A stretch of DNA of 64,000 nucleotides from Flavobacterium sp. CYK-55 (GCF_018413465.1 NZ_JAHCDK010000001.1:248001-312000), one strand, 5' to 3'. Counted from the first letter of the stretch, positions 1 through 9,217 are shown. Numbers and translations are program-made. The notes: a model not told the origin generated them from the letters alone.

Positions 1-185
1 GTTTTGTTGCGTTGTTGCATTTTTTGAGCAAAACGTCTGCGAAAAAAAAACATAAATAGTGACATGGCAGCCAAAAAGAAAACCATCCAAGGAGATTCGC
101 CGGATTGGTACTTTAGATATCCTTCATAAAGAAAAATAACAACAAAAATCAAATAAAGATATTGGGTGTATTGAAGTATGCGCAT
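1..185 (-). CDS. Small conserved membrane protein, truncated by window edge
   Basis: An open frame starts with ATG at 185 (reading leftward), three bases after the lptC stop, and stays open for 61 codons to the window edge, so its C-terminus is missing. The protein begins MRILQYTQYLYLIFVVIF, has two hydrophobic stretches (about residues 8-20 and 33-46) separated by a short polar loop, and then a strongly basic segment with FFFRRRFAQK. This looks like a two-helix inner-membrane protein with a positive cytoplasmic tail. I recall small proteins of this shape after lptC in Flavobacteriia, but its function is not known to me. The tight spacing suggests it belongs to the coaX-lptC transcription unit. 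Confidence 0.6.
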   Translation of the reverse strand, partial: MRILQYTQYLYLIFVVIFLYEGYLKYQSGESPWMVFFLAAMSLFMFFFRRRFAQKMQQRNK

Positions 186-188
186 AAT

Positions 189-737
189 TTATTCTGCTCT
201 GTTGATTGCTCCGCTGATTCGCTGTGAGTTTACGATGCTGAAATCTTTACTAAAATCAACACCTTCCCCATACGAAACACCATTCGGGTCAGTAAATTTA
301 TATTTTTTTTCGGTAAAAAACCATTCATTTTTTTGGTCAAAATACAATTGCTCAGTTTCAAGTTGCTGGCCTTTTTCATTGTATATCTTGATGTTTTTTT
401 GCAAATCAATAATATCGGTACCTTTAAAAGTAACCGCATAATCTGAGCTGATAAAAGTGCGTTGACCGCGATTGTCGTACATGGTAACGTTAACACCTTT
501 CGGAAACTCGGTAAAAGGATAATCAACCGTTGCGTAATCAAGCATTTTTGGACTGACTAAAATAGATTTGATTCTTCCTGAATCGGTATATTTTAAATTA
601 AAATTATCTGCCTCGCCTGTAGGAACAAACTCTGTGTAGTGAATTTTTTGGACTTCTTTAAAATTACTTTCACAACTGCTCAAAAACACTGTAAAGAGTA
701 CACTCAGAAAAAACAATATGAAAGCCTTAATTTTCAA
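189..737 (-). CDS. lptC: LPS export protein LptC, lipoprotein form
   Basis: This 182-residue protein matches LptC, the envelope component that passes lipopolysaccharide from the LptBFG ABC transporter to LptA. The N-terminus is a lipoprotein signal: a hydrophobic run from residue 6 ending in FLSSC with Cys22, so the mature protein is probably lipid-anchored rather than held by a transmembrane helix. The rest (about 45-175) is beta-rich with the alternating pattern of the LptC/OstA fold, including IKSILVSPKML and GTDIIDLQKNIKIYN. It lies 13 bases after the outer-membrane protein gene and 3 bases before the truncated membrane-protein gene, so it is mid-operon. The family call rests on fold pattern, length and gene neighbourhood. 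Confidence 0.8.
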   Translation of the reverse strand: MKIKAFILFFLSVLFTVFLSSCESNFKEVQKIHYTEFVPTGEADNFNLKYTDSGRIKSILVSPKMLDYATVDYPFTEFPKGVNVTMYDNRGQRTFISSDYAVTFKGTDIIDLQKNIKIYNEKGQQLETEQLYFDQKNEWFFTEKKYKFTDPNGVSYGEGVDFSKDFSIVNSQRISGAINRAE

Positions 738-750
738 GTACTAAAAAAGT

Positions 751-1998
751 TTAGTCGTATTTGCGTTTGATAAACCAACGATCATTAAGTGAAAGACTAA
801 TGATCACATTGGTGTAGTTTTCTTCGATGAGTAAGGCTTTGGCGGTTCCGCGACGCCCCCATTCAACTCCCAAATTCAGGTTTGAAAAAGCACCGCCCAA
901 CGGCAATCCGAATCCACCTGTTATAGCGTAATCGCGAATAGGTTCTTGATTGATAATCATTCCGGTTTTTTCATATCTAAATCCGGCACGGTAGGTAACT
1001 TTATTGAGGTAATTTGAAAAACTCGCATAGTTGGGAATATAATAACCCCCAAAACTGTATTTAAAACCATTTTCGTATTCAACTTTGTTCAAATCGTTTG
1101 TGCGCGAACCAAAGTTACTGGTTTGTTGTAAGGTCAATTCGGTTCCGACCATCCATTTCTTATTTTGGCCAATACCAACACCTAAAGTATATTTTGCGGG
1201 TAGATTTAATGTACTATTGTCATTAATTTCATCAAGCTGATCCACTTCAATAGGCTCAAAACCATTATACAACAATACCGACGAAATTATTCTTGAATTT
1301 CGAGATTTTAAACTGGTTTGCGGTGTAAAAACAAAACTGGTTTGCAAATCAAGCTTTGAATTGATTTTGTATTTGTAATACACTCCTAAATCAAGGCTAA
1401 AACCAGATAATTGAGAGGTGTTTGCTTCTTGCGAGCCCAATTGAGCTTCAAAAATTTTAGCGACAGTTGTGGTTTCAATCTGCCCAAAGTTGTAGTGACC
1501 ACTGAGCCCTAAACTCAAACTATTGTTTAATTTGTATGCGTAACTTAAAAACACTTTATTTAGTCCTCCTGTTCCTTCAAATGCTCTGTAGTCAAGCGTT
1601 GTAGAATTGGTATTTCGGATTTTATAACCTACTGAAGAATACGGTATCAAACCAAATCCAAAACCGGAATTTTTCATAGGTATTGCAACCATTAAATAAT
1701 CTAAAGTGCTTCGCTGTGATTTTTCGTTTCCGTTGTATGCATTCAGACGTGTTGCATTAAACGAGCCTCCAGCAGTATATGTAGATAGTTTAACTCCCGA
1801 AAAACTTGCCGGGTTAGTGTAGTTTATATGTATACTATCGGCAAAAACTGAAGCGCCACCCATCATTCTGTTCTCGGCATTGCCTTTAAATCTGACATCA
1901 CCTATACCGTAAAATGAATATGGCGAAGAAGTAGCTTGCTGTGCTCTTAAAGTTATCGAAATCAGCAGAACAAAAGCAATGAGAATTTTTTTAATCAT
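751..1998 (-). CDS. Outer-membrane beta-barrel protein next to coaX
   Basis: This 415-residue protein has a clear Sec signal peptide (MIKKILIAFVLLISITLRAQ) followed by a barrel-like sequence of alternating aromatic and polar strands. The early segment SSPYSFYGIGDVRFKGNAENRMMGGA and the motif YTNPASFSG resemble FadL/PorV-like proteins that Flavobacteriia carry beside coaX. Its first 8 bases overlap the end of coaX (shared ATGATTAA), which implies coupled translation, and lptC follows 13 bases later. It probably sits in the outer membrane. The transported substrate, if any, cannot be read from the sequence; coupling with lptC is only suggestive of an envelope role. Confidence 0.75.
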   Translation of the reverse strand: MIKKILIAFVLLISITLRAQQATSSPYSFYGIGDVRFKGNAENRMMGGASVFADSIHINYTNPASFSGVKLSTYTAGGSFNATRLNAYNGNEKSQRSTLDYLMVAIPMKNSGFGFGLIPYSSVGYKIRNTNSTTLDYRAFEGTGGLNKVFLSYAYKLNNSLSLGLSGHYNFGQIETTTVAKIFEAQLGSQEANTSQLSGFSLDLGVYYKYKINSKLDLQTSFVFTPQTSLKSRNSRIISSVLLYNGFEPIEVDQLDEINDNSTLNLPAKYTLGVGIGQNKKWMVGTELTLQQTSNFGSRTNDLNKVEYENGFKYSFGGYYIPNYASFSNYLNKVTYRAGFRYEKTGMIINQEPIRDYAITGGFGLPLGGAFSNLNLGVEWGRRGTAKALLIEENYTNVIISLSLNDRWFIKRKYD

Positions 1999-2725
1999 TT
2001 TGGGTTTGATATTGAAACATTTGGTTCAAACTATCGAGCAGAAAATTTGAATGGGCAAATATGGTATTTTTTAATCGTTTAGCCAAAAAATCTGCATCAC
2101 CGCCCGTTAAAATTATGATAATGTTTTCGTTGGTCTGCTCATATTGATCGATAAAACCTTCAATCTCGTGAACAACACCCAAGACAACCCCCGAATGTAT
2201 TGAACCGGCCGTTGATTTGCCAATAAAGTCATCCGGCTGTAATTTTTCAAGTAAAGGAAGTTTGGCTGTGAACTGATGCAAAGCCTTGTAACGCATTTGT
2301 ATTCCGGGCGATATTGCGCCTCCGTGATACACATCTTGCGCATCAACAAAATCATACGTAATACAAGTTCCCACATCAATAATAAGTCTTGCTTGTTTCG
2401 GATATTTCAAAACAGCACCTGAAGCGAGAATCATTCTGTCAATGCCAAGTGTTTGAGGTGTGTGATAATGATTGATAAAAGGAAATTTAGCAGCGTGATC
2501 AACAAGATGAACTCGAACACTTGAAGAGTATTTTTTAAATTGATCAGATGATATCTGACCAACCGATGCCAAAACCCAATCCAGACAGTCCGGATACTTT
2601 AGAAGTATTTTTTCAAATCCTTTTTCATAAGCATCTGCAGTAAATTGAAATCGCTCAATGAAGGTATTCTCTTCATATACAGCTGCTTTAACCAAAGTAT
2701 TGCCAATATCAATCGCTAGGCGCAT
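1991..2725 (-). CDS. coaX: Type III pantothenate kinase
   Basis: CoaX phosphorylates pantothenate in the first step of coenzyme A synthesis. The 244-residue protein starts MRLAIDIGNTLVKAAV, the ASKHA-fold phosphate-1 motif. It also has the family motif LGIDRMI, then IIDVGTCITYDF (phosphate-2) and GGAISPGIQMR. The frame stays open 59 codons further upstream, but that extension runs back through the antisense of tRNA-Phe, so I place the start at 2725, where the conserved N-terminus begins. The last 8 bases overlap the next gene. A weak -7-like element (TACCTTCG on the minus strand, about 2745-2752) lies just upstream. Confidence 0.93.
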   Translation of the reverse strand: MRLAIDIGNTLVKAAVYEENTFIERFQFTADAYEKGFEKILLKYPDCLDWVLASVGQISSDQFKKYSSSVRVHLVDHAAKFPFINHYHTPQTLGIDRMILASGAVLKYPKQARLIIDVGTCITYDFVDAQDVYHGGAISPGIQMRYKALHQFTAKLPLLEKLQPDDFIGKSTAGSIHSGVVLGVVHEIEGFIDQYEQTNENIIIILTGGDADFLAKRLKNTIFAHSNFLLDSLNQMFQYQTQND

Positions 2726-2776
2726 AAACACTCGTTTGATGAGGCGAAGGTACGAATAGATTTTTTTTAATATTTG

Positions 2777-2808
2777 TTTTGGATAAATTAAAAATCGTTC
2801 TATATTTG
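2777..2808 (+). promoter_or_regulatory. Promoter of tRNA-Phe
   Basis: TTTTG at 2777-2781 and TATATTTG at 2801-2808 are separated by 19 bases. This is a perfect match to the Bacteroidota sigma-A consensus TTG / TAnnTTTG. Transcription should start near 2815, about 12 bases before the mature tRNA. Confidence 0.8.
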
Positions 2809-2826
2809 CAACCGCTTTAAGAGCAT

Positions 2827-2899
<73 letters not shown>

Positions 2900-2900
2900 C

Positions 2901-2936
2901 AAAAAAACCCAAAGTTCACGCTTTGGGTTTTTTGTT
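2901..2936. terminator. Bidirectional terminator between tRNA-Phe and pfkB-type kinase
   Basis: AAAACCCAAAG (2904-2914) pairs with CTTTGGGTTTT (2921-2931) around a 6-base loop, with T-runs on the plus side and A-runs on the left that serve the minus strand. It can end both the tRNA transcript and the convergent sugar-kinase operon. Confidence 0.85.
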
Positions 2937-2938
2937 TT

Positions 2939-3865
2939 TTACATTAAATCTTCAATGCTCCTGATGTTGTCGGGTAATCGACCCACATTTTGCAACTTGA
3001 TGCTCGCCAGTTTTTGTGCAACAGATATGCATTCTTCCATTGATTTCTGGTGTAGACGGGCAAATAAAAAGCCGGTCCAAAAAGCATCTCCCGCGCCGGT
3101 TGAATCTTTTACTTCTTTGAGCGGAATAGCCGGTCTATATAAAGTTCCTGTATGAATATCTGAAACAACAACCCCATCTTTCCCTTTGGTTAGACAAATG
3201 GTTGAAACGCCCAGCTGATGAAAATAATCAAAAATAGTTTGTTCCGATTTTACCTCGCCAAACAATCGCATACAATCGTCATCACTCACTTTCACGAGTG
3301 GATTGGTTGAGAGATAATCTTTTAGAATTTGATGCGCTTCATAGCGATTGGGCCAGATTTTTTCAGAGTAATTAATATCAATACTCATTTGCAAACCAAG
3401 CGATTTGGCTTTGTGCGCCCGATTGAGAATCGTCATGCGCGCCGGATCTTTGCTCAGTGCAAAACAAGTAGTGTGAAAAATCTTGGCGTTTTCAAGTAAA
3501 GCATCAGGCAATTGGTCTTCAATGATTTCGCGATCGGCTTCCCGAAACGGAATAAACTCTGGCGTTTGTGTTGAACGCGAAACAAAAATAACCGAAGTTG
3601 GCAACGAAAGTGATTTGCGCATATAGGTTGTCAACACTTGATTTGCATGAAGTTTCTGATGAATGTAATCGCCAAAACCATCGCTCCCACTGGTGGCTAC
3701 AAGCGCAGATTTAAGACCTAAACGTGCGGCATTAACAGCAACATTGGTCGGTGATCCGCCCAAAAAGCGATGAAAATCTTTGGTTTTATCTAATGAAGAT
3801 ATTTCGTGACCGATAAAGTCTATGAGTACTTCGCCGACACAGATGATATCAACCGATTTGTTCAT
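2939..3865 (-). CDS. PfkB-family sugar kinase, probable fructokinase
   Basis: This 308-residue protein has both PfkB/ribokinase signatures: GGSPTNVAVNAARLG near residue 36 and DSTGAGDAFWTGFL near residue 257, where the Asp of GAGD is the catalytic base. It should phosphorylate a sugar with ATP in the cytoplasm. It is the last gene of an operon whose first genes encode import (TonB receptor, SUT-like permease) and cleavage (glycosidase), and its start codon overlaps the stop of the glycosidase gene by one base. In that setting fructokinase acting on fructose released from sucrose is the most economical reading. Substrate choice cannot be settled from sequence; 2-keto-3-deoxygluconate or another ketose is possible. 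Confidence 0.85.
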   Translation of the reverse strand: MNKSVDIICVGEVLIDFIGHEISSLDKTKDFHRFLGGSPTNVAVNAARLGLKSALVATSGSDGFGDYIHQKLHANQVLTTYMRKSLSLPTSVIFVSRSTQTPEFIPFREADREIIEDQLPDALLENAKIFHTTCFALSKDPARMTILNRAHKAKSLGLQMSIDINYSEKIWPNRYEAHQILKDYLSTNPLVKVSDDDCMRLFGEVKSEQTIFDYFHQLGVSTICLTKGKDGVVVSDIHTGTLYRPAIPLKEVKDSTGAGDAFWTGFLFARLHQKSMEECISVAQKLASIKLQNVGRLPDNIRSIEDLM

Positions 3866-5037
3866 TATAAAAGTAATTTAAAGTTGGTATGTAGTTTTTG
3901 ATGCAACAAAACAGCTCCTGCCGCACTCCACGCACATTGCGGAACGCCGTTGGGCTGAGTTGTTTGCGAATTGAAATTTTCAAAAAAGGCACCTTGCTCT
4001 TGCGCATTCGCCTGATGAATCGAAGTTAGAAGTTGTTGTGATAAAGAAGCATCGTAAGATGAAATAGCCCATCCGACAAAACCATTCACCATGGGCCAAC
4101 TTCCGCCATTGTGAAATTCGTATGGATGATTGCGAAACTCGTATTTGCAATTATTTTTGAGTAAATTCCACTCTGGGTCAGATTCAAAAATAGGCGGCCA
4201 AAAAGCCGGAACCATGCCTAGTTTTTGTTGCTCAATTAAGTTTTCGTAATACCTGACAACCCTTTTTCTGAAGGAATATGAACCCACCTCAAGCATTAAA
4301 GCCAGCGAATTCCCAAAAGCGTCAAATGGTTTTTTGTAACCGGCCGGAGTAAAACAGCACGGAAAAAAATCATCAAAGCTATGCAACTGATGTGCTTGCG
4401 GATGGAATTTTTCAGATGGACATTCATCGGTGAAATTGGCTTCAATGACTTGTTTAACTTGCTTTATCTTGAGCTGAATCTCAGCTGACTGAACAAAATA
4501 AGCGTATGATTTTAAAGCCCAAAGCCGCAATAATTGATCGTACAAAACATAGCCTTCAACAATATATTCATCTGCCCAATTGCCTGAAAGCGGAACATAA
4601 AGCAAATGCTTGTTATTGAATTCCCATGCCTGAAGCAAAGCAAAGCACTTTTCAATAGATGCTTTGTGCTGATCAATCCAACTTGGATTTTGAGTGGCAT
4701 AAGCATATTGACAATGGCCAATAATATACCAAGTAACGGCATCAACACGACCGGCCAATCCACCGTAACTTACATCAACACCTGCTTGGGTAAAAGCCAC
4801 ATTTGACGGAATCGTTCCGCAAGAATGCTGGTGTTGGGCTAAGGTTTCGAGGGTTTTTTTAAACGTATCAATGAGTTGTGCATCGCCCGATGCCAAAGCG
4901 GCCAAACCACATATAACTCCGTCGCGCGCCCAAACTCTTTTGTAGTTTGAAATGGGTTGAGCGCTGGCCAAAAAGCCTTGGTCAGACGAGCAAAGCTTTA
5001 ATAAATCAATAGCTTTTTGATAAGAAATGTTCTGCAT
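3865..5037 (-). CDS. Six-hairpin glycosidase-like enzyme, probable intracellular sugar hydrolase
   Basis: This 390-residue protein has no signal peptide. It contains YKRVWARDGVICGL (about residues 28-41), a motif shared with debranching-enzyme and neutral-invertase type (alpha/alpha)6 barrels, then GNWADEY and a run of Trp/His-rich helices (GGSWPMVNGFVGWAI, QCAWSAAGAVLL). It is neither GH32 nor GH13: no beta-propeller motif and no amylosucrase motifs are seen. It sits between a SUT-like permease and a PfkB kinase with one-base overlaps at both ends (TAATG), so the three are translationally coupled. I infer cleavage of the imported disaccharide, most likely sucrose, giving fructose for the kinase. 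The exact GH family is not certain; GH100-like or an unclassified relative are the candidates. Confidence 0.65.
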   Translation of the reverse strand: MQNISYQKAIDLLKLCSSDQGFLASAQPISNYKRVWARDGVICGLAALASGDAQLIDTFKKTLETLAQHQHSCGTIPSNVAFTQAGVDVSYGGLAGRVDAVTWYIIGHCQYAYATQNPSWIDQHKASIEKCFALLQAWEFNNKHLLYVPLSGNWADEYIVEGYVLYDQLLRLWALKSYAYFVQSAEIQLKIKQVKQVIEANFTDECPSEKFHPQAHQLHSFDDFFPCCFTPAGYKKPFDAFGNSLALMLEVGSYSFRKRVVRYYENLIEQQKLGMVPAFWPPIFESDPEWNLLKNNCKYEFRNHPYEFHNGGSWPMVNGFVGWAISSYDASLSQQLLTSIHQANAQEQGAFFENFNSQTTQPNGVPQCAWSAAGAVLLHQKLHTNFKLLL

Positions 5038-6431
5038 TACACTACTACTTCATTCTTGTTCTTTACGGTAATAAACAACGTACACAATCCGCCTAAAATG
5101 AGAAAAGTTCCTGCTAAACGAATCACATTAATCGGGTTTTGACCGAGCCAATCAAACACAAAAAACTGCATCGTAAATATTTGAATCGCCATAGGAATCA
5201 CGATAAACATATTAAAGATGCCCATGTAAACGCCTCTTTTTTCTTTGGGAATTGAACCCGCAAGCAATTGATAAGGCATGGCCATCATTGAGGCCCAGGA
5301 AATACCCAATCCGAAAGAGAAAAGGTAAATTGAGCTCACCGATATAGACGTTCCGAACGGATTATACAATTCAAATAATACATCGGTATTGTTTAAATAA
5401 GGCATTAAAAGCAAACCGGTTCCTCCGATCAGAAGCGCAAAAACATGGACGCTTTTGGCTCCAAACTTTTTAGCCATGGGTACTAAAGCAAATGCGACCA
5501 AAAAACAAATGATGTTATAGGTTCCGTTGAGATTACCGGTTAAAAGTTGTGCTTTCATAAAGCCTTCAGCGTGTTGATCAGTCGTGTGAAAAATAGAGAT
5601 GGACAAACCTGAAGTAATATATTCCCAATAACAAAACATGGCATACCAACTAAAAAACTTGACCGGAATGAGTTGCTTCATGGTCAAAGGCATGGTTTGA
5701 AACGCGTGTTTTATTTCTTGAAAGGTTCGATAAATAATATTGCTCTGTGCTTTTTGTTGGGCTATTTCATCTAGTTCTTCTTGTGTAGGCGGATACTCTT
5801 TGGTGGTGAGTACCGACAACAAAACCGAAACAATCGCGGCAACAGCTCCGATAAAAAATGCGTAATAGGTATACGTTGGAATTCCGTTACTCATTTTGTC
5901 GGCAAAAGTCAAAACACCAAAAGCTACCAGTAAGGCCGGGGTAAAATTGGCCAGAGTAATCCCTAATCCTGTAAAAAAACTCTGCATTAAAAAACCAATA
6001 GAATGCTGTTCGTTGGGCAGCTTATCAGCTATAAATGCTCGGTAAGGTTCCATGGCAATGTTGTTGGCGGCATCTAAAATCCAGAGTAAACTGGCCGCCA
6101 TCCATAGCGAACTTGAAAAAGGCATCAAAACCAAAGCAATACTTGAAATCAGTGCTCCTATCAAGAAAAAAGGTTTTCTTCGACCAAATCTAGGAGACCA
6201 AGTGCCATCACTTATAGCTCCGATGATGGGTTGTAAAATCAATCCGGTAATCGGGCCTGCCAACCAAAGCATGGGCAAACTGGCCTCGTCGGCTCCGAGG
6301 TATTTATAAATGGCGCTCATGTTGCTTTGCTGTAAACCAAAGCTGAACTGAATTCCGAAAAATCCAAAATTCATATTCCAAATCTGCCAGAAACTCATTT
6401 TTGTTTTTTGGTGCAAACTCATGCTCTTCAA
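5037..6431 (-). CDS. GPH/SUT-like sugar:cation symporter (MFS)
   Basis: This 464-residue inner-membrane protein has about 12 hydrophobic helices. The signature is between helices 2 and 3: RFGRRKPF at residues 81-88, following AGPITGLILQPIIGAISD. That pattern is typical of the sucrose/maltose transporter branch (plant SUT, bacterial SuxC). It should carry a disaccharide across the inner membrane with a cation. It follows the TonB receptor gene after a 77-base gap holding a hairpin, and its stop overlaps the start of the glycosidase gene by one base. An ATG at 6422 is an alternative start; both keep the whole transporter. Confidence 0.85.
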   Translation of the reverse strand: MKSMSLHQKTKMSFWQIWNMNFGFFGIQFSFGLQQSNMSAIYKYLGADEASLPMLWLAGPITGLILQPIIGAISDGTWSPRFGRRKPFFLIGALISSIALVLMPFSSSLWMAASLLWILDAANNIAMEPYRAFIADKLPNEQHSIGFLMQSFFTGLGITLANFTPALLVAFGVLTFADKMSNGIPTYTYYAFFIGAVAAIVSVLLSVLTTKEYPPTQEELDEIAQQKAQSNIIYRTFQEIKHAFQTMPLTMKQLIPVKFFSWYAMFCYWEYITSGLSISIFHTTDQHAEGFMKAQLLTGNLNGTYNIICFLVAFALVPMAKKFGAKSVHVFALLIGGTGLLLMPYLNNTDVLFELYNPFGTSISVSSIYLFSFGLGISWASMMAMPYQLLAGSIPKEKRGVYMGIFNMFIVIPMAIQIFTMQFFVFDWLGQNPINVIRLAGTFLILGGLCTLFITVKNKNEVVV

Positions 6432-6440
6432 GATTAAAAA

Positions 6441-6475
6441 AATTCCTGTACCTCTAAATTAAAGATACAGGAATT
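6441..6475 (-). terminator. Terminator-like hairpin between TonB receptor and permease genes
   Basis: AATTCCTGTA (6441-6450) pairs perfectly with TACAGGAATT (6466-6475). Read on the minus strand the stem is followed by a run of seven T. It lies inside the operon, so it is best seen as a partial terminator or RNA stabiliser giving more receptor mRNA than permease, hydrolase and kinase mRNA. Confidence 0.65.
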
Positions 6476-6508
6476 CCATTATTAAACTAAACAAAACAAA
6501 CTGAAATT

Positions 6509-9133
6509 TTAGAACTTATACGTAAGCGCCATTGATATTGAACGCCCCGGAAGCGGTCTTGCACGAACATAATTTACGGTGTTGTTGGTGATACTTCCTT
6601 CTTCGGCCTCAGTAATAGCGAGGGTATTGAAAAGGTTGTTTCCGGCTAAATTTAATGATAATCCATTGGCAACAGGAACTTCAACAAATCCATTGACAAT
6701 CACAAAACTATTCATAACCAAATCATTTGAATCTTGAGCATATGCTTTGGTTTGTCCGATGAAGCTCAAACCAATAGTGCTTTTCTTTTGACCAAACTTA
6801 TAAGTAGGCATAAAATTGTACATCATTTTAGGCTGTCTTCTTGGCTCATTGCCTTTGTTGGCACCTGAAGTAATTTCAGCTTTTGTGTATGTTAAACCTC
6901 CGCGAAGATTTAAGTTATCCATTACGTTATATGAAGACTCTAATTCTAAACCTAATGATTTATAATCGTTCTCGATGATGCTGTTTGAGGTTGCTTCATA
7001 TCCGCCTTCTTCAGTAGTCACGGCACTAAACAAAGTAGCATAAACATAACCTTTACTGAATTTTTGTTTGTAACCAACTTCTGTTTGGGTCAAATAATCT
7101 AATGAGTTGATCTTATCTCCATCAAAATAATTCAATCCTTGGAACAAAATTCGATCAGCTTTGGCCGATGCACCACGGCTGTGACGAGCAAAAATAGATT
7201 GTTGCGTGTTGAGCAAATAATTGGCACCCAATGAATAAGAAACATAGCTATATTCGTAATTAACTGCTTGTTCTTTGGCTGTATTTACAGCGAACACATT
7301 GGTTTCAGGAACAGAGATTACGCCATCGTTGTTCACATCAAAAGATCTTGAAGCTCCGCCGGCAAATGAACCACTTACTTTTCCTTTGTCATAACGAACA
7401 CCACCTTCTAATGAAAGTTTGTCGGTAGCATCAAAAGTAATGTTGGCGTACGGTGCAGAAACATCATATTTGGTGTCATAGTTGCGCGCCAAGTTGCCCC
7501 ACGCCGGTGTTCCGTATGCGTACAAACCGTTTTCAGACAAAAGATTTCCTCCGGCATCGGTTACGTTAATCAATCGAGGATTGTCATCAGACACTTCTTG
7601 CAAATAAGAATTCCACAACCATGACATAGAGATGTTTTGGGTTGATTTAAACCAACCGGCAGTGATACCAAACTTTTCAAACTTTTTGGTCAAACGCAAA
7701 TCATTCATAAAGTTATTGAAATCATTGAGTTGTGTATCAAACATATGAATACGTGACACCAATCCGTTAGCGGTATTAAATGGCTGACCGTTGTTGGCAT
7801 AAGTTAATGTTGAACCTGCTCCAAAGCTAGCAGCTATGTTGGCCGCTGTATCAACTTGAGCCGGGAACGGTGCGATAAAACCTCCGCTGTTGGCAGAATA
7901 ACGCATGTTGTCGCTTACTTCCCACCCTTTGTCTAAATCAAATGAAGCGCTGGCACCGATTGATTTTGAAACTGGATGCATACCATTAGCTACAGACTCA
8001 CGACGCAATTGTCCGTCTGGACCCAAACCAACATTGTGCATTAAATAAGGAGTTTGTAGCGCTCCATGTGTAGCATCAAATCCTGAGATGCTTCCCCAAG
8101 TTGGGCTTGAATTAGTACCTGTAACTTTTACCGGCATAGGCATGTAAGCCGCAGCGCGATCATCTAGATATTTAGCATAAACCGTGATGTGTCCATTTTC
8201 AAATTCTTTGGTAAAATTCACTTTGAATTGACCGCCATTATTGGCATTGAACCCAGTTGATCTAACACCTTCACCGGTTCTGTAAAAACCTCCTGCATGA
8301 AAATACATTCCATCACCAATGCGTGAACCGTATTCAATATCTGTTCGGAAATTGTTATAGTCAACACCAAAGCTAGAAGTCATAGAACCTCCTTCGGTTT
8401 TTCCGGTTTTGCTGATGAAGTTGATGATACCACCCGGAGAGTTTGAAGAAAGTACTGAAGCTGAACCTCCGCGAATAGCTTCAATTTTAGAAATATTGCT
8501 ATCAAAGCGCGTAAAAATATCAGCCGTTGCAAAAGCGATATCACCATACAAAAGTACTGGCAAACCGTCTTCTTGCAACTGTAAATATTTGGAACCTCCG
8601 GATGAGATAGGAACACCACGCACAGCAATATTGGCATTTCCTTCACCACCTGATGATTCTGATCGAACACCGGGAATGGTTCTGAAAATCTCTGCGGTTG
8701 AACGCGGAGCCGATTGCTCAACTTGTTTCACATCTAAAGTAGTGATAGAAACACTTGACTTGATTTTGGCTCTTGGGTTAACAACACCTGTCACAACCAC
8801 ATCTTCAAGTTGGTTGGCATCATCACTCATAGTGATATCAAGTGAGGTAGCGCCCGAAACCAGAACTTGTTTTTTTTGAGTTTGGTAACCTACATACGAA
8901 GCAACTACTTCGTAATTTTTCTCGGCAAGACTTGCAAAAGAATAATGTCCAGAGGCGTCAGTGGCGGTTGCTTTTGACTCACCAGATAGCTGAACGTTTA
9001 CCCCGGGAAGCGGATTTCCTTTGGCATCAGAAACCACACCCGACAAAGAGGCATTTTGTGAAAAAGACCATTGAAAACAAAGCAAAACTGCTAAGAATCC
9101 AAACTTCTTCAAAAATTGGGTAGTTTTTTTCAT
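6509..9133 (-). CDS. TonB-dependent outer-membrane receptor, probable sucrose-type importer
   Basis: This 874-residue protein opens with a signal peptide ending near WSFSQ, then a carboxypeptidase-regulatory-like domain (about 30-110, with SGVVSDAKGNPLPGVNVQLSG cut short here) and a TonB-box-like segment DVVVTGVV. A plug follows (about 125-235, with TIPGVRSES and SPGGIINFIS), then a beta-barrel ending in F. It transports a ligand across the outer membrane using TonB energy. No susD gene accompanies it, so it works alone, as SuxA does in Xanthomonas. It is the first gene of an operon with a SUT-like permease, a hydrolase and a kinase, divergent from a LacI regulator, with two LacI-type operators about 85-115 bp upstream of its start. 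Disaccharide import is inferred from context. Confidence 0.85.
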   Translation of the reverse strand: MKKTTQFLKKFGFLAVLLCFQWSFSQNASLSGVVSDAKGNPLPGVNVQLSGESKATATDASGHYSFASLAEKNYEVVASYVGYQTQKKQVLVSGATSLDITMSDDANQLEDVVVTGVVNPRAKIKSSVSITTLDVKQVEQSAPRSTAEIFRTIPGVRSESSGGEGNANIAVRGVPISSGGSKYLQLQEDGLPVLLYGDIAFATADIFTRFDSNISKIEAIRGGSASVLSSNSPGGIINFISKTGKTEGGSMTSSFGVDYNNFRTDIEYGSRIGDGMYFHAGGFYRTGEGVRSTGFNANNGGQFKVNFTKEFENGHITVYAKYLDDRAAAYMPMPVKVTGTNSSPTWGSISGFDATHGALQTPYLMHNVGLGPDGQLRRESVANGMHPVSKSIGASASFDLDKGWEVSDNMRYSANSGGFIAPFPAQVDTAANIAASFGAGSTLTYANNGQPFNTANGLVSRIHMFDTQLNDFNNFMNDLRLTKKFEKFGITAGWFKSTQNISMSWLWNSYLQEVSDDNPRLINVTDAGGNLLSENGLYAYGTPAWGNLARNYDTKYDVSAPYANITFDATDKLSLEGGVRYDKGKVSGSFAGGASRSFDVNNDGVISVPETNVFAVNTAKEQAVNYEYSYVSYSLGANYLLNTQQSIFARHSRGASAKADRILFQGLNYFDGDKINSLDYLTQTEVGYKQKFSKGYVYATLFSAVTTEEGGYEATSNSIIENDYKSLGLELESSYNVMDNLNLRGGLTYTKAEITSGANKGNEPRRQPKMMYNFMPTYKFGQKKSTIGLSFIGQTKAYAQDSNDLVMNSFVIVNGFVEVPVANGLSLNLAGNNLFNTLAITEAEEGSITNNTVNYVRARPLPGRSISMALTYKF

Positions 9134-9217
9134 GGTTTAAAATTGTTAGATTAATAGTAAAAATGTTTATTAATTTCGAAATTACTTTTTAAAGTGTTAA
9201 TTTTTGATTGATTCAAA

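Noticed and set aside
8409..8879. Plus-strand open frame of 156 codons
   Set aside because: It lies wholly antisense to the TonB receptor plug, whose frame carries clear domain motifs.
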